DNA from: Candidatus Mucispirillum faecigallinarum
GTDB taxonomy: Bacteria > Chrysiogenota > Deferribacteres > Deferribacterales > Mucispirillaceae
Reading direction: 5' to 3'
Assembly (NCBI GenBank): GCA_019116905.1
Contig: DXAQ01000086.1
Coordinates: 1 to 41,893 of the forward strand
Length of the DNA: 41,893 bases
The position numbers and the translations under genes were made by a program. Below are positions 25,442-35,463 of the stretch, piece after piece. Positions within the stretch are counted from its first letter, which is position 1; each line of letters begins with the position of its first letter. Below the pieces are notes generated by a model that had not been told where the DNA came from, ran no database searches, and saw only the letters and a list, made by a program, of their open reading frames with translations.

Positions 25442-26029
25442 TTATTTAGCAAATACACGGCTTCCTGGTTTTACACAAGGCAGTCCTTCTTTACACATTG
25501 GACATTCATCTGCGCTGTAACTTTTTACTTCAATAGAAGCAAGCGGATAAAATGGCACAGTAAACCCTGCTTTTCCAGAACTCCTGTCTATTATTGATGC
25601 AATGCCTACAACAACACCGCCTGCATCTTCAATAGCTTTTATACATTCTTTCGTAGATTTACCAGTTGTAACAACATCTTCTGCAACGATAACTTTTTCG
25701 CCTTTTTGTAAAGTAAAGCCTCTGCGGAAAGTCATTACTCCATCAACTCTTTCTGTAAAAAGGCTTCTTTTATTTAATTGTGATGCCAGCTCATAACCAA
25801 ACCTAATGCCGCCTATAGCAGGGCTTACAATAGTAGTAAAATCTAAGTCTTTTAAAACATCTTTTAAACCGCTTATGACTTTTTTAGCATTAGCAGGGTC
25901 CTGCATAATAAGTTCAGACTGCAAATAAGCATCAGAATGAAGTCCTGATGAAAGTAAAAAATGACCTCTTAATAATGCTCCATGTTCTTCATAATTTTTT
26001 ATAACTGCATCGCTGTTCATATTATTCAT
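25442..26029 (-). CDS. pyrE: Orotate phosphoribosyltransferase
   Basis: Transfers orotate to PRPP to form OMP in pyrimidine synthesis. The 195-aa protein has the PRPP loop VIVAEDVVTTGKST (113-126), FTERVDG, and a C-terminal CPMCKEGLPC cysteine cluster near 176-185 seen in a subset of bacterial PyrE proteins. It overlaps the pyrF end by 8 nt. The ATG at 26029 is 4 nt from GGAG. A second ATG three codons later would give a TAATATG junction and is possible. Confidence 0.96.
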   Translation of the reverse strand: MNNMNSDAVIKNYEEHGALLRGHFLLSSGLHSDAYLQSELIMQDPANAKKVISGLKDVLKDLDFTTIVSPAIGGIRFGYELASQLNKRSLFTERVDGVMTFRRGFTLQKGEKVIVAEDVVTTGKSTKECIKAIEDAGGVVVGIASIIDRSSGKAGFTVPFYPLASIEVKSYSADECPMCKEGLPCVKPGSRVFAK

Positions 26030-26726
26030 TTATCTCCTTTAAAATTAATTCTGCGGCACCAGCTGGGTCTTTTGCTGCTGTTATTGGCCTGCCTATAACT
26101 ATATAATCAGAGCCAAGATGTAAAGCATCTTTTGGAGTAACAACTCTTTTTTGGTCAGTTAAATCTGCGCCGGCAGGACGTATACCCGGTGTTACTGTTA
26201 TAAAATCTTTACCTAAATTTTCTTTTATAACTTTTGTTTCTTTTGCGCTTGAAACTACCCCGTCAAGCCCACATTCTTTCGCATAGCCTGCAAGTTTTAA
26301 TACATAACCAGCTGATGAAAAATCATGTATGCCATATTCCTGTAAATGATTTTCATCTAAACTTGTAAGTAATGTTACACCTATTAATAATGGTTTAGAC
26401 ATATTCTTTTTACTGCATTGGTTTTGCAGTTCTTCCACACATTTTGTCATCATCTCTTTGCCGCCTTGTGTGTGGATATTTATAATATCTGTACCATAAT
26501 TAGCAGCAGCTGATACTGCTCGAGATGCTGTATTTGGTATATCATGAAATTTTAAATCAAGAAACACTTTTTTATTTTCAGATTTTAACCAGTCAATAAT
26601 TGCAGGACCGCTTGAAACAAAAAGTTCTAAACCTACTTTATAATAGGAAATATGTGAGCCTACTTTATTTACAAGCTCCTTTGCTTTATCAATACTGTCA
26701 AAATCTAATGCTGTAATAATTTCCAT
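26022..26726 (-). CDS. pyrF: Orotidine 5'-phosphate decarboxylase
   Basis: Decarboxylates OMP to UMP. The 234-aa TIM-barrel enzyme shows the catalytic Asp/Lys array in FLDLKFHDIPNTA, plus TPGIRPAGAD and YIVIGRPIT in the phosphate-binding part. Together with pyrE it gives the last two steps of UMP synthesis. It follows rnfB after a 63-nt gap without an obvious hairpin, so a new promoter or read-through from the rnf genes are both possible. Confidence 0.97.
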   Translation of the reverse strand: MEIITALDFDSIDKAKELVNKVGSHISYYKVGLELFVSSGPAIIDWLKSENKKVFLDLKFHDIPNTASRAVSAAANYGTDIINIHTQGGKEMMTKCVEELQNQCSKKNMSKPLLIGVTLLTSLDENHLQEYGIHDFSSAGYVLKLAGYAKECGLDGVVSSAKETKVIKENLGKDFITVTPGIRPAGADLTDQKRVVTPKDALHLGSDYIVIGRPITAAKDPAGAAELILKEINE

Positions 26727-26789
26727 AACATACCCACTTATATATTTTATGCTACACTATCATATTATTTTAAAAACTTCAATTTATAT

Positions 26790-27563
26790 TTATATTTTTA
26801 TTGTATCACAAGGGCATACTTCTACACATTTGCCACAACCTGTGCATTTTGTATAATCTATTGACGCTAAAAAATTATTTACATGTATTGCATCATCTTC
26901 ACACGTTTTTTCACATAGTTTACAACCAATGCAGCCTGTAGTGCAGTATTTTTTCTGAGCTGCGCCTTTTTCTTCAGAAAGACAAGTTACGTTTACTTTA
27001 TTTTCACCTTCTAGAAATATTAAATGTTTAGGACATTCTTTGACACATATTCCACAGCCTGTACACTTTTCATAATCAACTTCTGCAAAGCCATTTTCAT
27101 TTACAAATATAGCATTAAATGGACACGCCTTTTCGCATGTACCACCACCTACGCAGCCATATTTACATGATTTTATGCCGCCGTCATACTGGCTCATAAG
27201 CAGGCAGTCATTTGGTCCGAAATATTCATACCTGTTTTGGCAGTTTATGCCGCCTGAACATCTTATATATGCTTTTTTCTTTATACTTTCTGAACTTTTA
27301 AGCCCTAAAAGCTGTGATATATTTTTTATTTCATCATCTTTTAATGCAATACATAAACTTACAGGTGCTTCTCCTGCACAAATTGCTTTTGCCAGTGCTG
27401 CGCAGCCTGCATAACCACAGCCGCCGCAGTTAGCTCCTGAAAGCATATCTTTTACAAGCTCAATTCGTTCATCTTTTACTACATGAAAATATTTTGATGC
27501 AAAAGCAAGTCCGCTGCCAGCAATTAAACCTATTACCCCTAATACTATTACTGCCTCTATCAT
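26790..27563 (-). CDS. rnfB: Rnf complex subunit RnfB, polyferredoxin type
   Basis: Ferredoxin-interacting subunit of the ion-pumping ferredoxin:NAD+ oxidoreductase. An N-terminal membrane anchor (about 4-24) leads to the RnfB cluster CGGCGYAGC...C (Cys46, 49, 54, 71). After this come many cysteine groups: CSGGINC, CVGGGTCEKACP, CTGCGICVKECP, CTTGCIGCKLCEKTC and CTGCGKCVEVCP. This suggests about six 4Fe-4S centres, like clostridial/acetogen RnfB and unlike the shorter proteobacterial form. It is the last gene of rnfCDGEAB, joined to rnfA by TAATATG. Confidence 0.96.
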   Translation of the reverse strand: MIEAVIVLGVIGLIAGSGLAFASKYFHVVKDERIELVKDMLSGANCGGCGYAGCAALAKAICAGEAPVSLCIALKDDEIKNISQLLGLKSSESIKKKAYIRCSGGINCQNRYEYFGPNDCLLMSQYDGGIKSCKYGCVGGGTCEKACPFNAIFVNENGFAEVDYEKCTGCGICVKECPKHLIFLEGENKVNVTCLSEEKGAAQKKYCTTGCIGCKLCEKTCEDDAIHVNNFLASIDYTKCTGCGKCVEVCPCDTIKI

Positions 27564-27564
27564 A

Positions 27565-28143
27565 TTATTTCACCATTCCAGAAAAACCCATAAAAGCAAG
27601 GGATAATATACCTGCCATTATAAATACAATAGGCATACCTTGAAAATATTTAGGCACAGTAGAATATGCTATCCTTTCCCTTAACCCTGCAAATAATATT
27701 AAAGCAAGCCCAAAACCTGCTGCTGTTCCAAAGCTGAATATAAGCATCTCTATAAAATTATATTGAAACTGCACATTTAAAAGTGCCACACCTAATACTG
27801 CACAGTTTGTTGTAATAAGTGGAAGATATATTCCTAAACCAGAATATAATTCAGGCAGTGTTTTTTCTATAACCATTTCCACAAACTGCACAAGGGATGC
27901 TATTATTAATATAAAAACAATGGTTCTTAAATATTCAAGTGATAATGGAACTAAAATATATTTATCTATTAAAAAAGAAACAGCAGAAGAAATTGTCATT
28001 ACAAATGCAACAGATAAGCTCATACCTACTGCTGTTTCTGTGCTTTTAGATACACCCATAAATGGGCATATTCCTAAGAATCTGCTTAAAACAATATTAT
28101 TTACTAAAGCAGCACCTACAAAAAGAAGAAGTAAATGTTCCAT
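27565..28143 (-). CDS. rnfA: Rnf complex subunit RnfA
   Basis: Integral membrane subunit, 192 aa, with about six transmembrane helices. [18 protein letters not shown] at the N-terminus and [14 protein letters not shown] in the middle carry the conserved cysteines (ICPF, TNCAVLG) that hold the intramembrane iron-sulfur centre shared with RnfE. The start overlaps the rnfE stop as TAATG. It is homologous to RnfE and to NqrE of Na+-NQR. Confidence 0.96.
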   Translation of the reverse strand: MEHLLLLFVGAALVNNIVLSRFLGICPFMGVSKSTETAVGMSLSVAFVMTISSAVSFLIDKYILVPLSLEYLRTIVFILIIASLVQFVEMVIEKTLPELYSGLGIYLPLITTNCAVLGVALLNVQFQYNFIEMLIFSFGTAAGFGLALILFAGLRERIAYSTVPKYFQGMPIVFIMAGILSLAFMGFSGMVK

Positions 28144-28742
28144 TATTTTTCACCTTTCTTTCTATTATCTATAAACTGCTTGCCTGCAAATATAAAACCT
28201 AAAAATAAAAATGCACCAGGAGGCATAACAGCTATTAAAAGCGGATTATATGATGAAAGCATTACAGGCATACCAAAAAATGTGCCTGCCCCTGCAATCT
28301 CCCTAAATGAGCCTAATATAAATAAAGCAATAGTAAACCCTAAACCTACACTTATTCCGTCAAGCAGTGAATAAAACGGGTTGTTTTTTGAGGCAAAAGC
28401 TTCTGCTCTGCCTAAAACAATACAGTTTACTACTATTAATGGTATAAATATTCCTAACACTTTATGCAGTGAATATAAGTTTGCTTTCATCATCTGGTCA
28501 ATAATAGTTACAAAGCATGCAATAATTACAATATATGCTGGTATCCTTACATTTTTTGGGATATATTTTGCAATAATAGATATAACTAAATTAGAACCTG
28601 TAAGCACTGCTGTTGTAGCAAGCCCCATACCTAATGCATTAACTGCACTTGTTGTTACAGCAAGTGTAGGACAAAGACCAAGCATCTGCTTAAATATTGC
28701 ATTATTGCTGTATAACCCGTTGACTATTATGTTTTTTACCAT
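28143..28742 (-). CDS. rnfE: Rnf complex subunit RnfE
   Basis: Membrane subunit of 199 aa paired with RnfA in inverted topology. [18 protein letters not shown] and [15 protein letters not shown] contain the two cysteine motifs ([12 protein letters not shown]). About six hydrophobic segments are present. It lies between rnfG and rnfA with only 2 nt to rnfG. Confidence 0.96.
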   Translation of the reverse strand: MVKNIIVNGLYSNNAIFKQMLGLCPTLAVTTSAVNALGMGLATTAVLTGSNLVISIIAKYIPKNVRIPAYIVIIACFVTIIDQMMKANLYSLHKVLGIFIPLIVVNCIVLGRAEAFASKNNPFYSLLDGISVGLGFTIALFILGSFREIAGAGTFFGMPVMLSSYNPLLIAVMPPGAFLFLGFIFAGKQFIDNRKKGEK

Positions 28743-28744
28743 AT

Positions 28745-29290
28745 CTATTTTCCTGTAACGCTGTTAATTATTTTCAGGCTGTCTGATACGCCTTGTGCAA
28801 CTGCACGCGGGCTGATAGTTGCACCGCTGAACTGCTCTATTGTGCCGCCATCTTTTTTTACTGCTATTTTATCTTCATAAGTTAAACCTTTAAATAAATC
28901 CAAGAATGACTTTTCTGTTATTTTATCACCAAGCCCCGGGGTTTCTGAATGATAAATTACTGCTACACCATGAATTTTACCAAACTTATCTGTTCCTGTA
29001 AGAATAGATATTGCCCCACCATACCCTTGAGTATTAATAACATTTACAGCATAACCTGTTATACTGCCATTATCTTTTGCAATAAATACTTTATTATTAT
29101 TTATAATTTCATAATCTTTATCAGGCTCATTATTATGATAAGGAAGAATTGATTTAAAAGCTGTTAAAATCTCCTGCCTTTCCTGATAAGCTATTTTATC
29201 TTTTGTTACAGAATAAGATAAAGAAAGCATAACTCCTGCTAAAACTGTAATAATAGTTATAGTAAATACAGATTTAAAAAAGCTGTTCAT
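28745..29290 (-). CDS. rnfG: Rnf complex subunit RnfG, covalent FMN
   Basis: Periplasm-facing electron carrier anchored by one N-terminal helix. I start it at MNSFFKS because GGAG lies 6 nt upstream and the family begins with the anchor; the longer track ORF adds 13 unlikely residues. The 181-aa product contains the flavinylation motif SGATIS, whose Thr accepts FMN via a phosphodiester bond (attached by ApbE, not seen here). GYGGAISILTGTD and ETPGLGDKI are family blocks. It overlaps rnfD by 17 nt. Confidence 0.94.
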   Translation of the reverse strand: MNSFFKSVFTITIITVLAGVMLSLSYSVTKDKIAYQERQEILTAFKSILPYHNNEPDKDYEIINNNKVFIAKDNGSITGYAVNVINTQGYGGAISILTGTDKFGKIHGVAVIYHSETPGLGDKITEKSFLDLFKGLTYEDKIAVKKDGGTIEQFSGATISPRAVAQGVSDSLKIINSVTGK

Positions 29291-30254
29291 CTCTATCTCC
29301 AAACACTTTTGGTTTAAAAAATTTATCAATCAAAGGTGTAAAAGCATTCATTATTAATACAGCAAAGCCTACCCCCTCAGGATAGCCTCCGTAAACCCTT
29401 ATAACAGTTGTTAATATACCACACCCAATACCAAAAATTACTTTACCTGACCAATACATAGGGCTTGTAGAATAATCCGTTGCCATATAAATTGCACCAA
29501 GCAGTAAGCCGCCGCTTATTATATGGTTATATGATGATATTGTAATATTGCTGTCTATATTATTAAGAATTAATGTTAATATAAAAACAGTGCCTATAAA
29601 AGAAACTGGTATATGCCATGATATTATTTTCTTATACATTAAAAATATACCGCCAAGAATTAATGCCAGTGGCGATATTTCACCAAGTGAACCCCCTGTT
29701 GAAATTAATAACTGATGATAATCTATATTGATATGGTTAATAATGCCGTAAGCAGATAAATCAGTTTTTGCACTGCCAAGCATTGTAGCACCACTTAATG
29801 TATCTATATTAGAATAAGCAGGCATATTAAATGAAGTCATTAATGCAGGAAATGATACTAAAAGCACCATTCTGCCTGTTAATGCAGGGTTAAATGGATT
29901 CTGCCCAATGCCGCCAAATACCATTTTTCCTACTACTATTGAGAAAAACACACCTATGAAAGCTGTCCATAAAGGCAGGTGAGGAGGCAGAGTCATTGCA
30001 AGTAGAAGACCAGTAAGAGCAGCACTTAAATCATTAATTGTTGTTTTTTTACCCTGTATTTTACAAAATATATGCTCTAATAAAACAGCAGATATTATAC
30101 ATACTGCATAAAGAGTTAAAGAATAAAGCCCATAATTTATAATAGAAATAATAACAGAAGGCATAAGTGCAAGTATAACAAAAAGCATTATTTTAAATGT
30201 ATCCATACTGCTTCTTATATGTGGAGCAAATGTAACATTCATTAACTGTTTCAT
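29274..30254 (-). CDS. rnfD: Rnf complex subunit RnfD, covalent FMN
   Basis: Membrane subunit with about eight to ten hydrophobic segments and a covalently bound FMN at the Thr of SGATMLG. GGIGQNPFNPALTGR is the strongest family signature. The track start is a TTG. I choose the ATG of MKQLMNV because it forms TAATATG with the rnfC stop, giving 326 aa, the usual size. Conserved acidic residues and YMATDYSTSP are in the C-terminal half. It is probably part of the ion pathway with RnfA, RnfE and RnfG. Confidence 0.95.
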   Translation of the reverse strand: MKQLMNVTFAPHIRSSMDTFKIMLFVILALMPSVIISIINYGLYSLTLYAVCIISAVLLEHIFCKIQGKKTTINDLSAALTGLLLAMTLPPHLPLWTAFIGVFFSIVVGKMVFGGIGQNPFNPALTGRMVLLVSFPALMTSFNMPAYSNIDTLSGATMLGSAKTDLSAYGIINHINIDYHQLLISTGGSLGEISPLALILGGIFLMYKKIISWHIPVSFIGTVFILTLILNNIDSNITISSYNHIISGGLLLGAIYMATDYSTSPMYWSGKVIFGIGCGILTTVIRVYGGYPEGVGFAVLIMNAFTPLIDKFFKPKVFGDRDEQLF

Positions 30255-30255
30255 A

Positions 30256-31554
30256 TTATTTATTTCCTTTTTTATTAGCAAGAAAGACAGCAGCTTTCTT
30301 CTTACCAGCTTTTATAGTTTCTGCCAAAAGCCTGACTGACGGGCATATATATGAGCAGCAGCCGCACTCAATACAGCTCATTATTTTATCATCTACATTT
30401 TGTTCAACCATATTATGCAGAAAATTTTGTTCAAGTTCACGTGGCACAAGCCCCATAACACATACTTCACTGCATTTACCACACCTGATACATGGTAAAA
30501 TATTATGACGTTTTTGGTTTTTTAAAAGCAGCACTCCACCTGTTGTTTTTATAACAGGAATATCAAGAGATGCAACAGAACCGCCTGTCATAGGGCCGCC
30601 AAATATTACTTTATGACCTTTTTTATACTTATTGCCAGTTCTTTCTAAAAATCTTTCCACAGGCACGCCAAGTGGCATTTTATAATTAGCAGCATTTTCT
30701 ACTTCGCCTGATATTGTAACAACCCTTTCAAAAAGAGGTTTAGAAAAAACAGCTGCTTCATATAAAGCATATACTGTTGCAACATTATGCAGCAATACTC
30801 CTATATCTGCAGGAAGTCTGCCTGAAGGCACTGTTCTGCCAAGAATAGAATATATTAACTGTTTTTCACCACCCTGCGGATATTTTGTAGGAAGTGATAC
30901 TACATCTATATTGTATTTTTTAGAATTTTCTTTAAATAACTTAATACAGTCTTTTTTATTATTTTCTACAGCAATTATGCAGGCACCAGCTTTTACATGC
31001 TCTTTTATCATTTGTGCGCCTGCTAAAATACTTTCATATTTTGCATGCATTAAGGCATGGTCGCACATTAAATAGGGCTCACACTCTGCTCCATTTATAA
31101 TAACTGTATCAATCGGTTTATTAGGGTTTAATTTAATATATGCAGGAAAGCCTGCACCACCTAAACCAACAATACCTGCCCTGCGTGCTAAATCTGATAA
31201 ATCACTGCCGCCATCAAGTTTTTTAAAATTTGATGTATCATTATTTATGGCTTTTATAGTACAGCCACTTACCTGCCCTATTGCAGGGTGATAAACTTGT
31301 GATATATCAATAACTTGACCATTTACTGGGCTGTGTATTCTTGAAGATAGTCCAGCACCGCACTCTGCCAAAAGCTGACCTCTTTCTACTTCATCGCCTA
31401 TTTTTACTACGGCTGAAGCTGGTGAGCCAATGTGTTGAACAAAGGGGATGAAAAACTCATCCCCCTCAATAACCTGAAAATCTTTTATAGACGATATATC
31501 CGATATTTTATGTCCATTAGGATGAATACCGCCTTTTAAAATATGCTCTATCAT
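30256..31554 (-). CDS. rnfC: Rnf complex subunit RnfC, NADH-binding
   Basis: Cytoplasmic subunit carrying FMN and the NAD(H) site. GLGGAGFPAYIKL (about 152-164) is the Nqo1-like nucleotide motif. Two 4Fe-4S clusters are formed by Cys355, 358, 361 and 365 and by Cys394, 397, 400 and 404. The 432-aa length matches the compact bacterial form. It is the first rnf gene and overlaps the dCMP deaminase stop by one base (TAATG), so the rnf genes look like the tail of the long glyA-containing transcript. Confidence 0.96.
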   Translation of the reverse strand: MIEHILKGGIHPNGHKISDISSIKDFQVIEGDEFFIPFVQHIGSPASAVVKIGDEVERGQLLAECGAGLSSRIHSPVNGQVIDISQVYHPAIGQVSGCTIKAINNDTSNFKKLDGGSDLSDLARRAGIVGLGGAGFPAYIKLNPNKPIDTVIINGAECEPYLMCDHALMHAKYESILAGAQMIKEHVKAGACIIAVENNKKDCIKLFKENSKKYNIDVVSLPTKYPQGGEKQLIYSILGRTVPSGRLPADIGVLLHNVATVYALYEAAVFSKPLFERVVTISGEVENAANYKMPLGVPVERFLERTGNKYKKGHKVIFGGPMTGGSVASLDIPVIKTTGGVLLLKNQKRHNILPCIRCGKCSEVCVMGLVPRELEQNFLHNMVEQNVDDKIMSCIECGCCSYICPSVRLLAETIKAGKKKAAVFLANKKGNK

Positions 31555-32006
31555 TATTTTTCTTTTTGGTACTGTAATACTCGTATATCAGTATCTTTTA
31601 ATAATTCATCTGCCAGGCTGTCGTTATAATATTCTTCATAGACTATCTTTGATATTTTTGCATTGATAATCATTTTTGTGCATATTGAGCATGGTTTTGT
31701 AGTGCAGTATATTGTAGCACCTTCAGTAGAAACACCATATAAAGCTGCCTGAATTATAGCGTTTTGCTCTGCATGCAGCCCTCTGCATAACTCATGACGT
31801 TCTCCGCTTGGTACATTTAATTTCTGCCTAAGACAGCCTGTAACTTCGCAGTGAGTTACACCAGCTGGCGCTCCATTATAACCTGTAGCAATCACCCTGG
31901 TATCTTTTACCAAAACTGCTCCAACATGACGGCGTAAACATGACGAACGAGTTGCTGTCAGTTTTGTCATTTCCATAAAGTAGTCGTCCCAGCTGGGTCT
32001 GTTCAT
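31554..32006 (-). CDS. Deoxycytidylate (dCMP) deaminase, ComEB family
   Basis: Zinc enzyme that deaminates dCMP to dUMP for dTTP synthesis. The HAEQN and PCSIC motifs supply the Zn ligands and catalytic Glu, and the extra GCLRQK and RGLHAEQ blocks fit dCMP rather than cytidine deaminases. I start it at [10 protein letters not shown], 150 aa, because that ATG makes TAATATG with the glyA stop; the longer track ORF overlaps glyA. Pairing with glyA is sensible because SHMT supplies methylene-THF for thymidylate synthesis. Confidence 0.94.
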   Translation of the reverse strand: MNRPSWDDYFMEMTKLTATRSSCLRRHVGAVLVKDTRVIATGYNGAPAGVTHCEVTGCLRQKLNVPSGERHELCRGLHAEQNAIIQAALYGVSTEGATIYCTTKPCSICTKMIINAKISKIVYEEYYNDSLADELLKDTDIRVLQYQKEK

Positions 32007-32007
32007 A

Positions 32008-33264
32008 TTAGTATAACCTGCCTTTGTATAAAGGAAAAGCTGCACAAAGTTCTTTTACTTTGCTTTGAACTTCTGCAATTTTTTTATCATCATTGATATT
32101 TTCAAATACATCTGCAATGAAATTACCAATTAATTCCATTTCTTTTTCTTTCATACCTCTTGTTGTTACAGCAGGAGCACCGATACGGATACCGCTTGTA
32201 ACAAATGGAGATAATGTTTCAAATGGAATAGTATTTTTATTTGTTGTAATATTTGCTTTATCAAGTGCAACCTGACAGTCTTTACCAGTTAACCCTTTTG
32301 AATGTACATCAATTAAAACAAGGTGGTTATCTGTACCGCCAGAAACTATACGAAAGCCTCTACTTTTAATTGTTTCTGCAAGCTGTTTAGCATTTTTAAC
32401 AATTTGAGTTTGGTATGCTTTAAAATCATCTGTTAATGCTTCTTTGAAAGCAACAGCTTTACCAGCAATAACATGCATTAATGGACCGCCCTGCATACCA
32501 GGAAATACTTGAGAGTTAATTGCTTTTTCATACTGTGCTTTTGCAAGTATCATACCGCCTCTTGGCCCTCTTAATGTTTTATGAGTAGTAGTTGTTACAA
32601 TATCTGCATAAGGCACAGGGTTTGCGTGAACACCTGCAGCAACTAAACCTGCAATGTGAGCCATATCAACCATTAAAACTGCACCAACTTTATCTGCAAT
32701 TTTTCTAAACTGAGCAAAATCTATAGCTCTTGGGTATGCGCTGGCACCTGCAATGATTAATTTTGGTTTATTTTCAACAGCTAATTTTTCTACTTCATCA
32801 TAATCTATTGTTTCTGTATCTTTTGTTACGCCGTAAGGTATAACTTTAAAGAATTTACCAGAAAAGTTTACAGGACTACCGTGAGTTAAGTGGCCGCCGT
32901 GAGATAAATTCATACCTAATATTGTATCACCGCTTTGTAATACAGAAAAATATGCTGCAAAGTTTGCCTGACTGCCTGAGTGTGGCTGTACATTTACATA
33001 TTCTGCACCAAAAAGCTCTTTTGCTCTGTCTATTGCAAGCTGTTCTGCAATATCAACAAATTCGCAGCCGCCATAATAGCGTTTTGCAGGATAACCTTCT
33101 GCATATTTGTTAGTAAGAACTGAACCAACTGCTTCAAGTACAGCAGGGCTTACAAAGTTTTCACTTGCAATAAGTTCAATGTGTTCTTCCTGACGGTTTG
33201 CCTCTTTCATTAAGGCATCATAGATTTCTGGGTCAAATTGTTTTACATGTTCGTAAAGGCTCAT
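32008..33264 (-). CDS. glyA: Serine hydroxymethyltransferase
   Basis: PLP enzyme interconverting serine and glycine with tetrahydrofolate, the main source of C1 units. The 418-aa protein has all family blocks: [39 protein letters not shown] and PLP-binding Lys229 in [14 protein letters not shown]. The ATG is preceded by AAGGAG. It sits between rpiB and the dCMP deaminase; glyA next to rpiB is a common bacterial arrangement. Confidence 0.98.
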   Translation of the reverse strand: MSLYEHVKQFDPEIYDALMKEANRQEEHIELIASENFVSPAVLEAVGSVLTNKYAEGYPAKRYYGGCEFVDIAEQLAIDRAKELFGAEYVNVQPHSGSQANFAAYFSVLQSGDTILGMNLSHGGHLTHGSPVNFSGKFFKVIPYGVTKDTETIDYDEVEKLAVENKPKLIIAGASAYPRAIDFAQFRKIADKVGAVLMVDMAHIAGLVAAGVHANPVPYADIVTTTTHKTLRGPRGGMILAKAQYEKAINSQVFPGMQGGPLMHVIAGKAVAFKEALTDDFKAYQTQIVKNAKQLAETIKSRGFRIVSGGTDNHLVLIDVHSKGLTGKDCQVALDKANITTNKNTIPFETLSPFVTSGIRIGAPAVTTRGMKEKEMELIGNFIADVFENINDDKKIAEVQSKVKELCAAFPLYKGRLY

Positions 33265-33295
33265 TTTTTTCTAACTCCTTAAAGTTAAATTTATA

Positions 33296-33727
33296 TTAAT
33301 CTAAATCTAGTTTGCATATACGGCGTTCATGTCTGCCGCCTTCAAATTCTTCTTTTAACCATTCTTTTATCATTTCTTTTGCCAAAGGTAAAGCAACAAT
33401 ATTAGCGCCCATTGCTAAAACATTAGCATTATTATGCTGGCGGCTTAATCTTGCACTGTAAATATCTGAGCATAAAGCAGCTCTAATACCTTTATGCCTG
33501 TTTGCAGCAATTGATATACCTATACCTGTACCGCAGATAAATATACCACGCTCTGCTTTGCCGTCAATAATAGTAAGTGCTGCATCATGTGCATAGTCTG
33601 GATAATCACAAGATTCTTTTGAATGTGTGCCACAGTCTATAACATTATGACCTTCTGACTGCAAAAATGATTTAATATCTTCTTTTAATGTAAATCCTGC
33701 ATGGTCTGATACTACAACAATATTCAT
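33296..33727 (-). CDS. rpiB: Ribose-5-phosphate isomerase B
   Basis: Interconverts ribose 5-phosphate and ribulose 5-phosphate. The 143-aa protein has SDHAGFTLK at the N-terminus, YPDYA, and the phosphate/catalytic region FICGTGIGISIAANRHKGIRAA. Ribulose 5-phosphate is also the substrate of the RibB part of ribBA upstream in the same run, so the gene may supply riboflavin synthesis as well as PRPP (inference). Confidence 0.96.
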   Translation of the reverse strand: MNIVVVSDHAGFTLKEDIKSFLQSEGHNVIDCGTHSKESCDYPDYAHDAALTIIDGKAERGIFICGTGIGISIAANRHKGIRAALCSDIYSARLSRQHNNANVLAMGANIVALPLAKEMIKEWLKEEFEGGRHERRICKLDLD

Positions 33728-33739
33728 AATAGCCTCAAT

Positions 33740-34519
33740 TTAATTTAATTCCATTTCTGGATATACTTCATTTATTAATGTATAGTCTGTTATAATATTA
33801 TCATCATTAATTGTAAAGGAAAAACCATTAAACATTGCAGCTCCTTTTGTTTCCACAGTAAACCTTACAGGAACCTGTTTAGTAAACATTTCTACAACAG
33901 GTGCCGTTTCAACACCTATTACAGAAGATTCTGCTCCGCACATACCTGCATCAGTTAAATATAAAGTATTTTTATCAATCATTTTTAAATCATTTGTCTG
34001 CACGTGCGTATGAGTGCCGCATATAACATTTGCTCTGCCCTTTGCATAATGACCAAAAGCAATTTTTTCACTTGTTGCCTCCCCGTGAAAATCAACAAGT
34101 ATAAATGTATCTTTTGGCAGCTCGTTATATATTTTATCAAACATTTCAAAAGGGCAGTTACTCATATTTAAAAATACTCTGCCTAATAAATTAATAATAC
34201 ATATATTTTTATTGTTTACATTAAATATTCTGTAACCTTTTCCAGCTAAACTGCTGCTTAAATTAGCAGGGCGTATAAACGCATCCCATGAATCTGCTAA
34301 TGATAACGCCTCTTTTTTATCCCATGTATGATTGCCTGCTGTCATAGCATTAAATCCCATATCTTTTAACTCATGATATACTTTATCAGTTATACCAAAG
34401 CCAGCAGCAGAGTTTTCAACATTACCGATTACAAAATCATACTTATTATGTGATAAGTGATATCTACATGCTTTTCTTCCAAGCCTGCCTACAATATCAC
34501 CAATAAAAAGTATTTTCAT
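33740..34519 (-). CDS. ymdB: YmdB-family metallophosphodiesterase
   Basis: A 259-aa calcineurin-like phosphoesterase of the YmdB/TIGR00282 type. Motifs are FIGDIVGRLGRK (Asp metal ligand), GNVENSAAGFGIT, AGNHTWDKKE, VDFHGEATSEK and GTHTHVQTND. In Bacillus, YmdB hydrolyses cyclic mononucleotides and affects RNA turnover and biofilm genes. Here it directly follows a YhaM-like exoribonuclease gene (8-nt gap), which fits an RNA-related or nucleotide-related role. Confidence 0.92.
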   Translation of the reverse strand: MKILFIGDIVGRLGRKACRYHLSHNKYDFVIGNVENSAAGFGITDKVYHELKDMGFNAMTAGNHTWDKKEALSLADSWDAFIRPANLSSSLAGKGYRIFNVNNKNICIINLLGRVFLNMSNCPFEMFDKIYNELPKDTFILVDFHGEATSEKIAFGHYAKGRANVICGTHTHVQTNDLKMIDKNTLYLTDAGMCGAESSVIGVETAPVVEMFTKQVPVRFTVETKGAAMFNGFSFTINDDNIITDYTLINEVYPEMELN

Positions 34520-34527
34520 CTTATATA

Positions 34528-35463
34528 TTAATCCTCTGGTATAAGACCATGATTATAAAACTGGCGCTCTAATATTCTATCATACTGGCTCCAGCCGCCT
34601 CCCTCTACATTTTCTCTTTCAAATGCCATATTAAATGAGTTAATTCTTGCATCTATATTATCTACATAGTGGAGAATAAATGCCTCTTTTGTTTTTGGGC
34701 GTTTTGGTGAGCCATATTCTAATAAACCATGATGACTGGCTATTAAATGGACAAGTAAATCTCTTGCCTTTTTAGGAAAATCAGGTATGCCTTCAATATA
34801 TTTATCAACCATGCTTATACCTAAAAGCAGATGACCTAAAAGTTTACCCTCATCAGTATATTCAAAAGAATTATCTATATCAATTTCCTGTATTTTACCA
34901 ATATCATGAAATAAAGCACCCATAATAGTTAATTCTTTATTTACAACATCTTTGCCGTAAAAATCGCATACTAATGCACATAATTTTACCATAGATAAAG
35001 TATGCTCTAAAAGACCATGAATATATGCATGGTGAACGCTTTTTGCAGCTGAGCATTTAGTGAAAAGAGAATATGTTTCCTTATCTGCATAAAAAGCATT
35101 ACAAAGGCTTTTAAAGTATGAACTTTTTATATGTTTTTGCAATACTGCTTTTAATTCATCTTCCATAGCTTTTGCATCTTTATCAGATTTTGGCAGGAAA
35201 TCATTAGTATCTTCCCCCTCTAATAAAGTCATATCGCTTACCTTTAACTGAGTAACACCATTATACTGCTGCAGCGCTCCAGTTACTTCTACAATATTGC
35301 CACGTGCAGGCTCAAATGAAAGCTTATTGCTGTCAAACATAATAGCATTCATACTGCCGCCCTCTGTATCAGTTAATGTCATACGAATAAAAGGCCTGTT
35401 ATCTTTTGTTGTATTTGTAACGATATTAAATATCATATATTTTTTTGTAATACCTAAATCCAT
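34528..35463 (-). CDS. OB-fold/HD-domain 3'-5' exoribonuclease, YhaM-like
   Basis: A 311-aa protein with an N-terminal OB-fold nucleic-acid-binding domain (about 10-85, with FIRMTLTDTEGG) and a C-terminal HD domain containing H-HDIGK (ALFHDIGKIQE) and a downstream LIASHHG histidine pair. Domain order and length match Bacillus YhaM/Staphylococcus Cbf1, which trim RNA and degrade single-stranded DNA with Mn2+. The ATG follows the stop of the DUF4911-like gene with no gap. Confidence 0.88.
   Translation of the reverse strand: MDLGITKKYMIFNIVTNTTKDNRPFIRMTLTDTEGGSMNAIMFDSNKLSFEPARGNIVEVTGALQQYNGVTQLKVSDMTLLEGEDTNDFLPKSDKDAKAMEDELKAVLQKHIKSSYFKSLCNAFYADKETYSLFTKCSAAKSVHHAYIHGLLEHTLSMVKLCALVCDFYGKDVVNKELTIMGALFHDIGKIQEIDIDNSFEYTDEGKLLGHLLLGISMVDKYIEGIPDFPKKARDLLVHLIASHHGLLEYGSPKRPKTKEAFILHYVDNIDARINSFNMAFERENVEGGGWSQYDRILERQFYNHGLIPED

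Noticed and set aside
26727-26789. Terminator between pyrF and rnfB
   Set aside because: I found no stem with a T-tract; the gap is only AT-rich sequence.
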